Shown here one piece after another: positions 1-8,419 of a DNA stretch of 44,501 bases (position 1 is its first letter; the number at the start of each line of letters is the position of its first letter). Made by a program: the position numbers and the translations under genes. The notes under the pieces were generated by a model. That model saw only the letters and a list, made by a program, of their open reading frames with translations. It did not search any database and had not been told where the DNA came from. Location: NCBI GenBank assembly GCA_016195265.1, contig JACPZW010000060.1:1-44501 (forward strand). The letters run 5' to 3'. Source of the DNA: Acidobacteriota bacterium (GTDB lineage Bacteria > Acidobacteriota > Vicinamibacteria > Vicinamibacterales > CAVVIG01).

Positions 1-111
1 ACCTATCAGAAAGGCCTCACTGTTGAAGACGACATAATGCACGACGTCCATCTGCGGCGTCACAACATCCATCCCGCGTGGAACTATACGCTCGAGCCGC
101 TTTCAGCATAG
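1..111 (+). CDS. ISAzo13-family transposase, C-terminal fragment
   Basis: This is the last 36 codons of an open frame entering from the left edge and ending at TAG. The tail has a basic HLRRHNIHPAWNYTL motif. It resembles the C-terminus of ISAzo13-type (Rhodopirellula-type DDE) transposases, which end in a KGI-V-D-E...HDFHGDWNYTI-like sequence. The enzyme family cuts and joins insertion sequence ends. Only the tail is visible, so integrity cannot be judged. The family call rests on this short motif alone. Confidence 0.6.
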   Translation, partial: TYQKGLTVEDDIMHDVHLRRHNIHPAWNYTLEPLSA

Positions 112-140
112 TGTCCATTTTATTTTTCAGCAGTCCCTAA
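112..140. mobile_element. Probable right end of the ISAzo13-type element
   Basis: The bases just after the transposase stop (GTGTCCATTTTATTTTTCAG) are AT-rich against a very GC-rich background and end close to the stop, as an IS terminal inverted repeat would. The left end is outside the window, so the inverted match cannot be tested here. Positions 141-266 hold no gene I can support. Confidence 0.35.
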
Positions 141-266
141 CTGCTTCCGGAGCGCAGCCGGTGTCCGGCTGGCCATGACATCGTCTCCTATCTCGACCCC
201 GACGACGACGATGCCATCGTCCAACGACGCTGTCAACCGAACTCTGACCCTTGAACCGGGGACTCT

Positions 267-2717
267 CTAAATATGTGCAGTCAGGGCCTCGTGCACCCGC
301 TTCCCGTGCTCGAGCGATGTCAGAACGACGTCGGCCATCACCGGCGCGCGACGGAAGACGTCCTCGCCGACCGCGTTCGCGATCGCGTTCATCACCGCGC
401 CGTACCCGGCGCCGACCGGCGGTTCGCCGACGCCGCGCGCGCCGACGGGCGTCTCGGGATCCGGCGTGCCGAGCGCGAGCGTTTCCATCTTCGCCGGGAT
501 GTCGAGAATCGTCAGCGGCTTGTTGTGATAAAAGCGCTTGGCGAGCGCGACGCCGTACTGCTTGTCGTACACCCATTTCTGGGACAGCGCGTGGCCGACG
601 CCCAGGTTGATTCCGCCGAGGATCTGGCCGTGCAGGCTGCGCGGATTGATCACGGTGCCGACATCGGCCACGGCGAGGTAGTCGATCAGTTTGGTCTTGC
701 CGGTTTCGAGGTCCACTTCGACTTCGGCGAAGCCCACGACGAATGAGTACGTATCGCCGTCGTGCGCGTAGGTGTCCTTCGACACGCCCATCAGCCCGAG
801 ACCCGCCAGCGCCGTCGCGGACGCCTTGGTGAACGGATGGATGTCATTCGGCAGAGCGTGGCCGTCGAACTCGCCGCCCAATTCGATGGCGCGCTTTGCC
901 GCCTGCGCGTACGTCAGCCCGCGGGACGGATTGTCGCGCCGGTACACGCGTTCGTTGCCGAGCACGTAATCCTGCGGCGCTCCGCCGAGGTCCTTGGCAG
1001 CGATCCGCTGCAGTTTCAGCCGGCCGTCGACCGCCGCCGCGAGATTCGCCCGCGTCATCGCGTGCGTCGTCTGGCTGCCGACCGACATGCACGACCACGG
1101 GACGTTCTTCGCGGTATTGCCCCAGTTGACGACGACCTTGTCCCACGGCATCACCAGCACGTCGGCGACGACGCGCGCGAGATCGATGCAGGAATGCGTC
1201 CCGAGGTTGCCCACGCCCGACTGCACGTAGAGCTTGCCGTCCGGCTGGAGCGTGAAGAGGCCGTCGTACCCGATTGAGCCGGACCCGTGCGGCCCGACCG
1301 CGACGCCGATTCCGCGGACCTTGGACCCGTTGCGCTTCCCCGCCCGCGCCTTGCGCTCCTCCCACTTGAACAGGTCGACGCCGCGATCGAACGCCTGCTT
1401 CACGAACGCGCTCGTCACGTGACGCCGTTCGCGTCCGCCGACCGCCGGTCCGTACAGCGCCTTGCCCTCAGGCGAATTGATGCGCCGGATGGCGGCCTGG
1501 TCGAGGCCGAGCTTGACCGCGGCCTTCGTGATGACGGGTTCCATGATCGCGTTGCCCTGCATCGGGCCTGGCGACCGCTGCTGCGATCGCGGCGGCGTAT
1601 TCGTAATCACCGCGACGCCGCGCCACCGCATCGCCGGCGGCTGCCAGATGAGCGACGTGGCGAGGCCCGCCGATCGGTGATCGCCCATCGGGCCGTACGC
1701 GCCGTTGTCCTCGACGATGAAGAGATCGAGCGCGGTGATCCGGCCGTCCTTGGCGAATCCGACCTTGGCGCGGCCGACCATCCCGGTGCGCGCGCGGCCG
1801 ATGTAATGCTCTTCCTCTCTGCTGATCCGCATCATGACGGGCGCGCCCGCCTTCTTCGACAACAGCGCGGGAATCACCATCGAAACGGCGCCGGCGCCCT
1901 TGCTGCCGAACCCGCCGCCGCAGTACTCGCTGATCAGCACGATCTTCGACGCGTCGATGCCGAGCCAGCTCGCAAGCGGATCGACGGTGCGCGCGACGCT
2001 CTGCGTGGAGCCGTGGAGATACACCTTGCCGTTCTGCCAGTACGCCATCGCGCTGCGCGTTTCCATCGGCTGGTGGCTCGTCGACTGAACGACGAACGTC
2101 TCGTCGACAACCAGCGCGGCGTTCTCGAAACCGGCGTCGAGATCGCCGTACGACCACTCTTCCGGCGCCTGCCCTATCGGCAGTCCGCCTTCCGGCGCCT
2201 TCGCGAAGTCGTCATCGGTCCACTTCAGCGTCTGAATCTTCGGGCGCGGCGGCTGCGCGCTCGCGTTGGCGGCCGGCGCGGCCGGGTACCACACGTTGCC
2301 CTCGAGGCGCCCGTTGGCGCTGCCGGGCCGCAGGCTGTCCACCGGATCGACGACAAACGGCAGCGCTTCGAAATGGACGTCAATCCGCTCAATCGCTTCG
2401 GCGGCCGTCGCCTCGTCGGCCGCGGCGACCGCGAGAATCGGCTCGCCCTGATAGAGCGGCTCGTTGGTCAGCGCGCGCTCGGCGCCGCGTAGATCCGGCA
2501 GGTCGTCGGCCGTGAGGATCGCCTTGACGCCGGGCATCGCGAGCGCGGCGCGCGTGTCGATCCGCGTTACGCGCGCGTGCGGCATCGGGCTCAGGAGCAG
2601 CTTGGTGAAGAGCATCCCGTCCACGCGATAGTCTTCCGCGTATTTCGCCCGGCCGGTTACTTTCGCGACGAGGTCCGGGGGCGTGTAGTTGCTGCCGACG
2701 AGTTTCTGGTCAGCCAT
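267..2717 (-). CDS. Xanthine dehydrogenase family protein, molybdopterin-binding subunit
   Basis: An 816-residue protein of the large-subunit family of molybdenum hydroxylases (xanthine dehydrogenase, aldehyde oxidase, isoquinoline oxidoreductase). Visible signatures are the N-terminal KVTGRAKYAEDY segment, a molybdopterin-binding EYCGGGFGSKG motif near residue 264, and GARGVGEPP near residue 758 carrying the catalytic Glu. At the Arg loop that reads RGFG in true xanthine dehydrogenases it has PPRSQQRSPGPMQG, so its substrate is probably not xanthine. The start is set by a GAGGAG ribosome site about 7 nt upstream; the frame stays open further 5' but that part is arginine-rich shadow sequence. 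No FAD or 2Fe-2S subunit is adjacent. A cytochrome c gene diverges from it and could be its electron acceptor (inference). No signal peptide is visible. Confidence 0.85.
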   Translation of the reverse strand: MADQKLVGSNYTPPDLVAKVTGRAKYAEDYRVDGMLFTKLLLSPMPHARVTRIDTRAALAMPGVKAILTADDLPDLRGAERALTNEPLYQGEPILAVAAADEATAAEAIERIDVHFEALPFVVDPVDSLRPGSANGRLEGNVWYPAAPAANASAQPPRPKIQTLKWTDDDFAKAPEGGLPIGQAPEEWSYGDLDAGFENAALVVDETFVVQSTSHQPMETRSAMAYWQNGKVYLHGSTQSVARTVDPLASWLGIDASKIVLISEYCGGGFGSKGAGAVSMVIPALLSKKAGAPVMMRISREEEHYIGRARTGMVGRAKVGFAKDGRITALDLFIVEDNGAYGPMGDHRSAGLATSLIWQPPAMRWRGVAVITNTPPRSQQRSPGPMQGNAIMEPVITKAAVKLGLDQAAIRRINSPEGKALYGPAVGGRERRHVTSAFVKQAFDRGVDLFKWEERKARAGKRNGSKVRGIGVAVGPHGSGSIGYDGLFTLQPDGKLYVQSGVGNLGTHSCIDLARVVADVLVMPWDKVVVNWGNTAKNVPWSCMSVGSQTTHAMTRANLAAAVDGRLKLQRIAAKDLGGAPQDYVLGNERVYRRDNPSRGLTYAQAAKRAIELGGEFDGHALPNDIHPFTKASATALAGLGLMGVSKDTYAHDGDTYSFVVGFAEVEVDLETGKTKLIDYLAVADVGTVINPRSLHGQILGGINLGVGHALSQKWVYDKQYGVALAKRFYHNKPLTILDIPAKMETLALGTPDPETPVGARGVGEPPVGAGYGAVMNAIANAVGEDVFRRAPVMADVVLTSLEHGKRVHEALTAHI

Positions 2718-2723
2718 GTAATA

Positions 2724-2744
2724 CTCCTCAGCGCGTTCGAGGAG
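2724..2744. promoter_or_regulatory. Back-to-back ribosome binding sites forming a 6-bp inverted repeat
   Basis: Only 30 bp separate the divergent start codons at 2717 (minus) and 2748 (plus). The interval holds CTCCTC, nine bases, then GAGGAG, so each gene's Shine-Dalgarno is the complement of the other's. There is no room for a promoter here; any promoter must lie inside the opposite coding sequence. Confidence 0.6.
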
Positions 2745-2747
2745 ATT

Positions 2748-3119
2748 ATGGCGCAACTGACGCGATTTCGGTTCGTGATTGTCCCGATACTGGCGGCCGC
2801 CGCGGCGGCGATGACTGCGGCGCTCGTGGCGGCTCAGCCGGTGCCGCCCCCCGCACCTCAACCCTCCCCGAGACCGATTCTCGATAACCTGCCCTTCTTT
2901 CGCACGAAGAATGACGACACCGTGAAGCCGGAGTGGGCGGCCAGGGCGGTGAACGCGCGCGAGGCCGCCGCCGATCTCGCGGCCGCCGCGCTGCTCGGCC
3001 TTCGCAACGTGCGCTCCGAGGACTACGACGCCGTGCGCGCGAAGTACCCGGCGGTCGCCGAGACGTGCAACGGCTGCCATCGCACCTTCGCCCGGGAAGC
3101 GCCGACGGTCAAACCGTGA
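2748..3119 (+). CDS. Exported monoheme cytochrome c, cytochrome c'-like
   Basis: A 123-residue protein beginning with an export signal (about residues 1-34, hydrophobic Ala-rich core followed by AAQP). It ends with a single heme-binding CNGCH motif near residue 107, close to the C-terminus as in cytochrome c' type four-helix cytochromes. Heme attachment places it in the periplasm. The start is set by GAGGAG just upstream. Its stop overlaps the start of the next gene (GTGA), indicating translational coupling to the permease. Divergent pairing with the molybdoprotein at 267-2717 suggests an electron-transfer role, which is inference. Confidence 0.75.
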   Translation: MAQLTRFRFVIVPILAAAAAAMTAALVAAQPVPPPAPQPSPRPILDNLPFFRTKNDDTVKPEWAARAVNAREAAADLAAAALLGLRNVRSEDYDAVRAKYPAVAETCNGCHRTFAREAPTVKP

Positions 3120-4291
3120 AGCCCGCGTCGCAGCTGGCGTGGCTGTCGCTCGCGATGTTTCTCGGCATGACGCTGTGGTTTTCCGCCACCGCGGCGAACG
3201 CGCCGATTGTCGCCGAGTTTCGGTTGACGTCCGCCGAGACGGCGTGGCTGACGATGGCCGTGCAGGGCGGCTTCGTGCTCGGCACGCTGATCTCGGCGAT
3301 CCTCAACCTGCCGGACATCATCAATCCCCGGCGGCTGTTCGCCGTGGGCTGCGTACTCGGCGCGATCGCCAACGCGGCGCTCGTCACCGCCGACGGCGCG
3401 GTCACGCTGATCGCGTGCCGCGTCGCGACGGGCGCGGCGCTCGCCTGGGTCTATCCGCCCGGCATGAAAGTCGCCGCCGGCTGGTTCGAGCACCGTCGCG
3501 GCGCCGCGCTCGGGATGCTGATCGGCGCGCTCACGATCGGATCCGCCTTTCCCCATCTGCTCGCGTCGGCGTCGGCGACGGTTCCGTGGCGGACGCTGAT
3601 GGAATCCGCTTCCGCCTTCGCCGTCATCGGCGGGCTCATCGTCGTGCTGGCGGTCGGCGACGGTCCGTACGTCGCGCGCAGCGCGCGGTTCGATCCGGCC
3701 GCGGTGCTGCGCGTGTTCGCAGATCGCGGCACACGGCTCGCGACGCTCGGCTACCTCGGCCACATGTGGGAGCTCTACGCGGTGTGGACGTGGATCGCCG
3801 CGTTCGCCTCGGCGAGCTTCGGGACTGGCGGCGCGACGCCGAGCTCGCCGGCCGGATCGGCCGTCGCGTTCGCGACGATCGGCAGCGGCGCGATCGGATC
3901 CGCGGCGGCCGGGCTGTTCGCCGATCGGATCGGGAAAGCGCGGGTGGCCACCTGGGCGATGCTCGTGAGCGGCGTGTGTTCCGCGACCGCCGGGGTGGCG
4001 TACCGGGCGCCCGCCGCGGTGCTCTTCGCGTTCGCGGTGATCTGGGGCGTCGCGGTCGTCGCCGATTCCGCGCAGCTGTCCGCGCTCGTCGCGCAGTACA
4101 GCCCGCGCGATCACGTCGGCACCGCGCTCACGGTGCAAACCTGCGCCGGTTTTCTGCTCACGATGGCGTCGATTCGCCTGCTGCCGATCGTGGCGCAGGC
4201 GATCGGCTGGCAATGGGTCTTTGCGTGTCTCGCGCCGGGGCCGTTCATCGGCGCGTACGCGCTGCGCGGCCTGACGAAACCAACGGCATAA
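3116..4291 (+). CDS. MFS transporter
   Basis: A 391-residue polytopic membrane protein of the major facilitator superfamily, with about 12 hydrophobic segments and the early WFSATAANAP segment seen in CynX/NarK-like permeases. A GTG start overlapping the TGA of the cytochrome gene (GTGA) is preferred. The frame is open further upstream, but that part is a shadow of the cytochrome gene. The substrate cannot be read from sequence. It is probably co-transcribed with the cytochrome and followed by a strong hairpin at 4294. Confidence 0.8.
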   Translation: MKPASQLAWLSLAMFLGMTLWFSATAANAPIVAEFRLTSAETAWLTMAVQGGFVLGTLISAILNLPDIINPRRLFAVGCVLGAIANAALVTADGAVTLIACRVATGAALAWVYPPGMKVAAGWFEHRRGAALGMLIGALTIGSAFPHLLASASATVPWRTLMESASAFAVIGGLIVVLAVGDGPYVARSARFDPAAVLRVFADRGTRLATLGYLGHMWELYAVWTWIAAFASASFGTGGATPSSPAGSAVAFATIGSGAIGSAAAGLFADRIGKARVATWAMLVSGVCSATAGVAYRAPAAVLFAFAVIWGVAVVADSAQLSALVAQYSPRDHVGTALTVQTCAGFLLTMASIRLLPIVAQAIGWQWVFACLAPGPFIGAYALRGLTKPTA

Positions 4292-4293
4292 GA

Positions 4294-4323
4294 AAAGGGC
4301 GGGCCCGCTTGGACCCGCCCTTT
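4294..4323. terminator. Bidirectional hairpin terminator between convergent genes
   Basis: Perfect 10-bp stem AAAGGGCGGG / CCCGCCCTTT with a 10-nt loop lies directly after the MFS stop and before the receptor's stop on the other strand. A short T run follows on each strand. The core GGGCGGG(C)CC-N4-GGACCCGCCC is a variant of the palindrome found at 22432, 34877 and 44349, so the terminator appears to be a domesticated copy of that repeat. Confidence 0.75.
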
Positions 4324-4349
4324 GTTGAAACCGGCGAACGCGGCCGCGC

Positions 4350-7328
4350 CTAGAAGACGAACCTGAATCCCATCGACGCTTGCCGCGGGAACCCGCCGCC
4401 GCCGCGCAGGTTGGTCAGCACGAGGAAGTTCGCGGGGGTCCGACGGTCCGAGTTCGCGGCCGTCGGGTTGTCGAAGTTCGCGCGGTCGGTGATGTTGTAG
4501 ATGTCCAGGAACATTTCGATCACCTTCTGCCCCTGCACCTTGTGCCTCCAGCCGGCCCGCACGTCGAGCTGGAAGTAGTCCGGACCGATCGCACCGTTGC
4601 GCCCGCCGTCGTACTTCACGTCTTTCATGGAGTCCGCGGCCGTACCGCTGTAGGTGCCGGCGGGCACCGGATCGACGAGCTCGCCGTTGCGATCGGCGTC
4701 GATGCTGCTGTCGATGATCGTGAACGGCGCGCCACTCATGTACCGAGCCGTGGCGGACAGGGTCACCCCCATCGTCTTCGGGATTTCCGTCTGGGCGCCC
4801 AACGACAGGATGTGCCGGCGGTCCACGTTGCTCGGTCCGCGCCAGGCGTCCAGGTTGAGATTCTGCCCGACCTGATACAGGTTCTTGTCGGCCTGATCGT
4901 TGCCCGTGCCGGTCGATTTCGACAGCGAGTACGAGATGCGGCCCGACCAGTTCTTCGAGTAGCGCTTTTCGAGCGAGAGGTTCAGCGCGTTGTAGTCCGC
5001 GTCGCCCGTGTTCTCCATCACCCAGACCTGCTGCACATAGGGCGTACCCAGCACGCCGAACGCATCCGACCGGGTCAGCGCGCCGGTGCGGCTCGTATCC
5101 ACACGCAGCGCCGGGTTCAGGTTACGCGCCAGGAACATGTCCTTGTTGATTGCGCGGATGTAGTCGACATTGATTGCGAGCGATGCCGCCAGCTCGCGCA
5201 CGTAGCCGATCGTGAACTGATGCGCGTAAGGCAACGTACGATTCGGCGAGTCGAAGATCACGACCCCGTTGTTCCTGACGGGCACGCCGGGAGGAAAGAC
5301 CTGGTTGAGCAGCGTGCGGTTGACGGTCGGTCCGTTGACCAGATACGGATCGGTCGGAAATCGTCCCGCGGTTGGCCCCGGGTCGGCGGCGTTGGCCGGG
5401 AACTGGACGACGTTCGACGTCGTGAACTTGCCGAATTCGAGCGTGTCGTCGACGGCGCCCAGAATCGTCCGGTTGTAGAAGATCCCGTAGCCGCCACGCA
5501 GCACTGACTTGCCGGCCTCGTCCAATGAGTGGGTGACCGAGATTCTCGGCGCGATGTTGTTCCAGTCCGTCGGCGAGTTCTTGTCGCCGCTGAACAGCGG
5601 GTTGTCCGCCTCGTCGAGCGGGATGATCTCGAGATCGTAGCGAACGCCGACGTTGAGTGTCGTCCGCGGGGTCACCCGCCACTTGTCCTGCGCGAATATT
5701 TCGTACGTGTGGTTCTTGACGTTCTCCTCGAACGCCCCGGTCCGAATCGAAAACCGCTCGGGGTAGGTCCTCGGATTGGTTGGGTTGAACGGCAGGTCGG
5801 TGTTGAACGAGAACGTGCCGTTCTGGTTGACCTGAGAGACGCGTCGAAGCGTGGTGTAGTTGTACCGGACCCCGAATTTCATGTCGTGGTCGCCGTGTTT
5901 GCCCGGAAGGAACCACGAGTAGTCGTCCTCGAACTGCAGGTTGTTGTCCCACGGGCCCTGCGACTCCGTGCTGGCCTGGGACAGGAAGCTCAAGTAGTTC
6001 AGCTGCGGCGGACACAGGGCCTGATTGCCGATCGTCTCGTTACCGAAAACAAAGCCTTCCTGTCCGCCTTCGGGACCCTGGGCGCGGAAGCATTCGTTCC
6101 CGTGCCACCAGTGTTCCCACGTCCGCGCGAATCTGACCGTGTTGACGCGCGAGTTGCCGAGCACGCTCGTCAAGGTCGCCACCGCCGTCTGGTCCAGGTC
6201 GGTTTCGTCCTGCGTCGACTGCAGGGTCTGCTTGGTCCCGACCGTGTACCATTGCGGGGCCCACTCGCGCAGCCAGCGGATCGCCCAGGTGTTGTTCTGG
6301 TTGATCTGGTGATCGAAACGGAGAAGCGTGTTCCAGTCGGTGCGGTCCTCGGCGATCGAGAAATCCAGTGACGGCCGCGTCGGAAACACGCGCGACCGGT
6401 TCGGATTGTCCACCTGCCGCTCGAGACTCACGAAGAAGTGCGCCTTGTTCTTCACGATCGGGCCGCCGATCACGCCGCCCCAATCCCGTCTGACGGCCGT
6501 CGCCTTTGTCAGATTCGGGTTGTTGGCGACGAAATAATCCTCGGCGGTCAGGGTGTTGCTGGCCGCCTCCCCGAAGATCACGCCCTTGAACTGATTCGTG
6601 CCGGCTTTCGTGACGGCGTTGACGATGGCGCCGCTCGCGCGGCCCCACTCGGCGTCATACATGCTGGTGATGACCTGGAACTCCTGGATCGCTTCGAGCG
6701 GCACGCGCACCTGCGCGCCGGCGCTCGTGCCCAGCGCGTCATCGCTGTCGTAGCCGCCGTCAATGGCGACGTTGTTGCCCTGCGTGGACTGGCCCGCGGC
6801 GACGATGGTGTCGTTGCCCATCTGATTCGACGGCGCAAATTGGACGCCCGGCAGCAGAGCGACCGTCGAGAAGAAATTACGATTCATCGCGGGCAATTCG
6901 CTGAGCTCCTGCGTCCCGATGTTGCCGCCCACCTTCGCGCTCGTCGTGTCCACCAGCGGCGATTCGGCCGTGACGTGGACGGTTTCCTCGACCCCTCCGA
7001 CGCCGAGTGTCAGGTTGATTTGGAGCGCCTTACCCACCTGCAGGATGAGGCCGCCGCGGTCGGCCGACCGGAAGCCCGCTAACTTCGCGGAAATCCTGTA
7101 GCGCCCCGGCACCAGTTGCGCCGCGAAATAGCTGCCGTCACCGCCGCTCACCACCTCGCGAAACACGCCGGTCTCCTCGTTGGTGACGAGAATCGCGACG
7201 CCGGGCAGGATGGCACCCTGCTCGTCGGTGACCTTTCCGCCGATTTCTGCGGTCCCTTGCTGCGCGAACGCCACGGTCGCGAGTGCGCACACGCACCCCG
7301 CCATCAGAAGCATCAACGATTTCCGCAT
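4350..7328 (-). CDS. TonB-dependent receptor with N-terminal carboxypeptidase-regulatory domain
   Basis: A 992-residue outer-membrane protein. Residues 1-22 form a signal peptide ending AFA. Residues about 27-110 are a carboxypeptidase-regulatory-like beta-sandwich (GGKVTDEQGAILPGV). A plug domain follows (about 120-240, with RVPLEAIQEFQV), then a long beta-barrel ending in an aromatic GFRFVF terminus as expected for BamA-dependent insertion. This architecture matches the Oar-like receptors expanded in Acidobacteriota, generally linked to uptake of large or scarce substrates. A strong GGGGGGAGG ribosome site precedes the ATG. It lies downstream of and co-directional with a MarR gene, with a 13-bp palindrome in its upstream region. 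The substrate is unknown. Confidence 0.9.
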   Translation of the reverse strand: MRKSLMLLMAGCVCALATVAFAQQGTAEIGGKVTDEQGAILPGVAILVTNEETGVFREVVSGGDGSYFAAQLVPGRYRISAKLAGFRSADRGGLILQVGKALQINLTLGVGGVEETVHVTAESPLVDTTSAKVGGNIGTQELSELPAMNRNFFSTVALLPGVQFAPSNQMGNDTIVAAGQSTQGNNVAIDGGYDSDDALGTSAGAQVRVPLEAIQEFQVITSMYDAEWGRASGAIVNAVTKAGTNQFKGVIFGEAASNTLTAEDYFVANNPNLTKATAVRRDWGGVIGGPIVKNKAHFFVSLERQVDNPNRSRVFPTRPSLDFSIAEDRTDWNTLLRFDHQINQNNTWAIRWLREWAPQWYTVGTKQTLQSTQDETDLDQTAVATLTSVLGNSRVNTVRFARTWEHWWHGNECFRAQGPEGGQEGFVFGNETIGNQALCPPQLNYLSFLSQASTESQGPWDNNLQFEDDYSWFLPGKHGDHDMKFGVRYNYTTLRRVSQVNQNGTFSFNTDLPFNPTNPRTYPERFSIRTGAFEENVKNHTYEIFAQDKWRVTPRTTLNVGVRYDLEIIPLDEADNPLFSGDKNSPTDWNNIAPRISVTHSLDEAGKSVLRGGYGIFYNRTILGAVDDTLEFGKFTTSNVVQFPANAADPGPTAGRFPTDPYLVNGPTVNRTLLNQVFPPGVPVRNNGVVIFDSPNRTLPYAHQFTIGYVRELAASLAINVDYIRAINKDMFLARNLNPALRVDTSRTGALTRSDAFGVLGTPYVQQVWVMENTGDADYNALNLSLEKRYSKNWSGRISYSLSKSTGTGNDQADKNLYQVGQNLNLDAWRGPSNVDRRHILSLGAQTEIPKTMGVTLSATARYMSGAPFTIIDSSIDADRNGELVDPVPAGTYSGTAADSMKDVKYDGGRNGAIGPDYFQLDVRAGWRHKVQGQKVIEMFLDIYNITDRANFDNPTAANSDRRTPANFLVLTNLRGGGGFPRQASMGFRFVF

Positions 7329-7446
7329 TTGGCCTCCCCCCTTGGGAAACGGGTTGCCGAACGGTCTCGCGGTCTTGCGCGTCGTCCGAGAGAGAGCAAT
7401 TAGCCCGGGATTGTCGCCAATGCTACATCTTCCTAATAAAATTGAG

Positions 7447-7459
7447 ACAAATCATTTGT
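7447..7459. promoter_or_regulatory. Palindromic operator candidate upstream of the TonB receptor
   Basis: ACAAATCATTTGT is a perfect 6-1-6 palindrome in an unusually AT-rich stretch (about 7428-7482) within the 241-bp gap between the MarR gene and the receptor. A weak -35-like TTGTCT overlaps it on the minus strand. It could be the binding site of the adjacent MarR protein. The rest of 7329-7569 shows no gene. Confidence 0.4.
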
Positions 7460-7569
7460 ACTTTATTTTCTTTGCACTCGGGCTGACCGAAGGTGGCTGG
7501 TGCGCCACGTAATCTTGATTATTTCTTAACGAATAGCGAATCAGGACGATAAGCCTGGCGGCGGTCCGG

Positions 7570-7995
7570 TTACGTGCGTGTGCGGCAGCGGGCTTCTTCT
7601 TCGACGACGGCGAGCACCTTCAGAAACACTGCCCGATCCCCTGCCGAGACCCGGCGGGCGACGGCGCGCTCGAGGCCGGCCAGGTGCCGATGGACACGCC
7701 GGGCGACGACGCGTCCCTTCGCGGTCGGAGTGACGATGAACGTGCGGCGATCGGTCGCGCCGACCTCGCGCGTCACGAGCTTCCGCCCAACGAGGCGGTC
7801 GAGGATGCTCGTCAGGGTGGACCGCTTGTGCGCGAGCCTCCTGTGCAGCTGCGAGATGCTGGCGGGCGAACACGTCGCCAGGTGCGCGAGGATGTGCGCC
7901 TCGCCCTGCGACAGGCCGAACGCGCCCAGATTGGCGAGGTAAAGACCGATCCGGTGCGTGGCGCGGTGCACGGGCGGGACAAATCTGAGTGACAT
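7570..7995 (-). CDS. MarR family transcriptional regulator
   Basis: A 141-residue winged-helix protein. A helical dimerisation segment is followed by a helix-turn-helix (SISQLHRRLAHKRSTLTSILDRLVGRKLV) and the beta-wing with the diagnostic DRR motif (GATDRRTFIVTPTAKG). MarR proteins repress nearby genes and are usually released by small ligands. The ATG at 7995, two bases after the stop of the upstream small gene, is preferred; a start at 8034 overlapping that gene is also open. There is no clear ribosome site, consistent with coupling to the upstream gene. The 12-bp palindrome at 8333 in the operon promoter suggests autoregulation. Confidence 0.8.
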   Translation of the reverse strand: MSLRFVPPVHRATHRIGLYLANLGAFGLSQGEAHILAHLATCSPASISQLHRRLAHKRSTLTSILDRLVGRKLVTREVGATDRRTFIVTPTAKGRVVARRVHRHLAGLERAVARRVSAGDRAVFLKVLAVVEEEARCRTRT

Positions 7996-7997
7996 CG

Positions 7998-8327
7998 CTA
8001 GGCCGCGCGCGACAGATTCTTGTCGAGAAGCCACGGAAACGCCGCGAGCAGCGCGTCGCAGTCCGCGTCCGGGCGCACGGCGTGCGCGGCCGCCATCTGA
8101 TACATCCAGAACTCCGTCGTCGGCTGCGAGTACTTGTCCGGGTGGCCGACCGACGCGGCGAATCGCTGGAGCGTCGACGCCATCCGGGCGATCGCCTCGT
8201 CCACCGACGCCGATTCATTCAGGTAGACGAGCGCGACGCGGAGATGCGACGCGTGATGAAACCCGGCGTTCGGCACTTCGCCACGCTCGAGCGCCCGCGC
8301 CAGCGCCACATCGTCCGCCCTCGGCAT
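7998..8327 (-). CDS. Small conserved protein with FHHASHLR motif, unknown function
   Basis: A 109-residue soluble protein, first gene of a two-gene operon with the MarR regulator. A conserved-looking FHHASHLRVALVYL segment near residue 23 could bind a metal or ligand through its histidines; this is inference. I have seen similar short proteins as uncharacterised families. The start codon lies six bases after a -10 box, so the transcript is probably leaderless; no Shine-Dalgarno is present. Confidence 0.6.
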   Translation of the reverse strand: MPRADDVALARALERGEVPNAGFHHASHLRVALVYLNESASVDEAIARMASTLQRFAASVGHPDKYSQPTTEFWMYQMAAAHAVRPDADCDALLAAFPWLLDKNLSRAA

Positions 8328-8332
8328 ATTGT

Positions 8333-8344
8333 TACGATATCGTA
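8333..8344. promoter_or_regulatory. Perfect 12-bp palindrome over the -10, probable MarR operator
   Basis: TACGATATCGTA overlaps the -10 box of the operon that encodes the MarR regulator. A dimeric repressor bound here would block polymerase directly. Position and symmetry support autoregulation; binding itself is inferred. Confidence 0.55.
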
Positions 8345-8362
8345 GTATTCACAAACGGTCAA
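8334..8362 (-). promoter_or_regulatory. Promoter of the FHHA-MarR operon, predicted leaderless
   Basis: Read on the minus strand: -35 TTGACC (8362-8357), a 17-base spacer, -10 TATCGT (8339-8334), then six bases to the ATG at 8327. A start site about 7 nt past the -10 would fall on the ATG itself. The -10 is inside the perfect palindrome at 8333-8344. Confidence 0.6.
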
Positions 8363-8380
8363 ATTCTCTGTCGTCACTTT

Positions 8381-8419
8381 TCAGTTCTAAGTTCTAAGTT
8401 CTAACTTCTAACTTTCTAT
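8381..8419. repeat. GTTCTAA short tandem repeat
   Basis: At least three direct copies of GTTCTAA followed by two CTTCTAA units at the end of the M28 peptidase gene. The peptidase TAG stop (minus strand) falls within this repeat. A related array is at 10891-10925. Confidence 0.7.

Noticed and set aside
127..576. 149-residue minus-strand reading frame rich in Arg
   Set aside because: It runs antisense in another frame of the molybdoprotein gene and has the Arg-rich composition of GC-rich shadow frames.
2718..3080. N-terminal extension of the xanthine-dehydrogenase-like protein to about 937 residues
   Set aside because: The extension is Arg/Gly-rich, overlaps the cytochrome gene antisense and lies before a strong ribosome site and a conserved family start at 2717.
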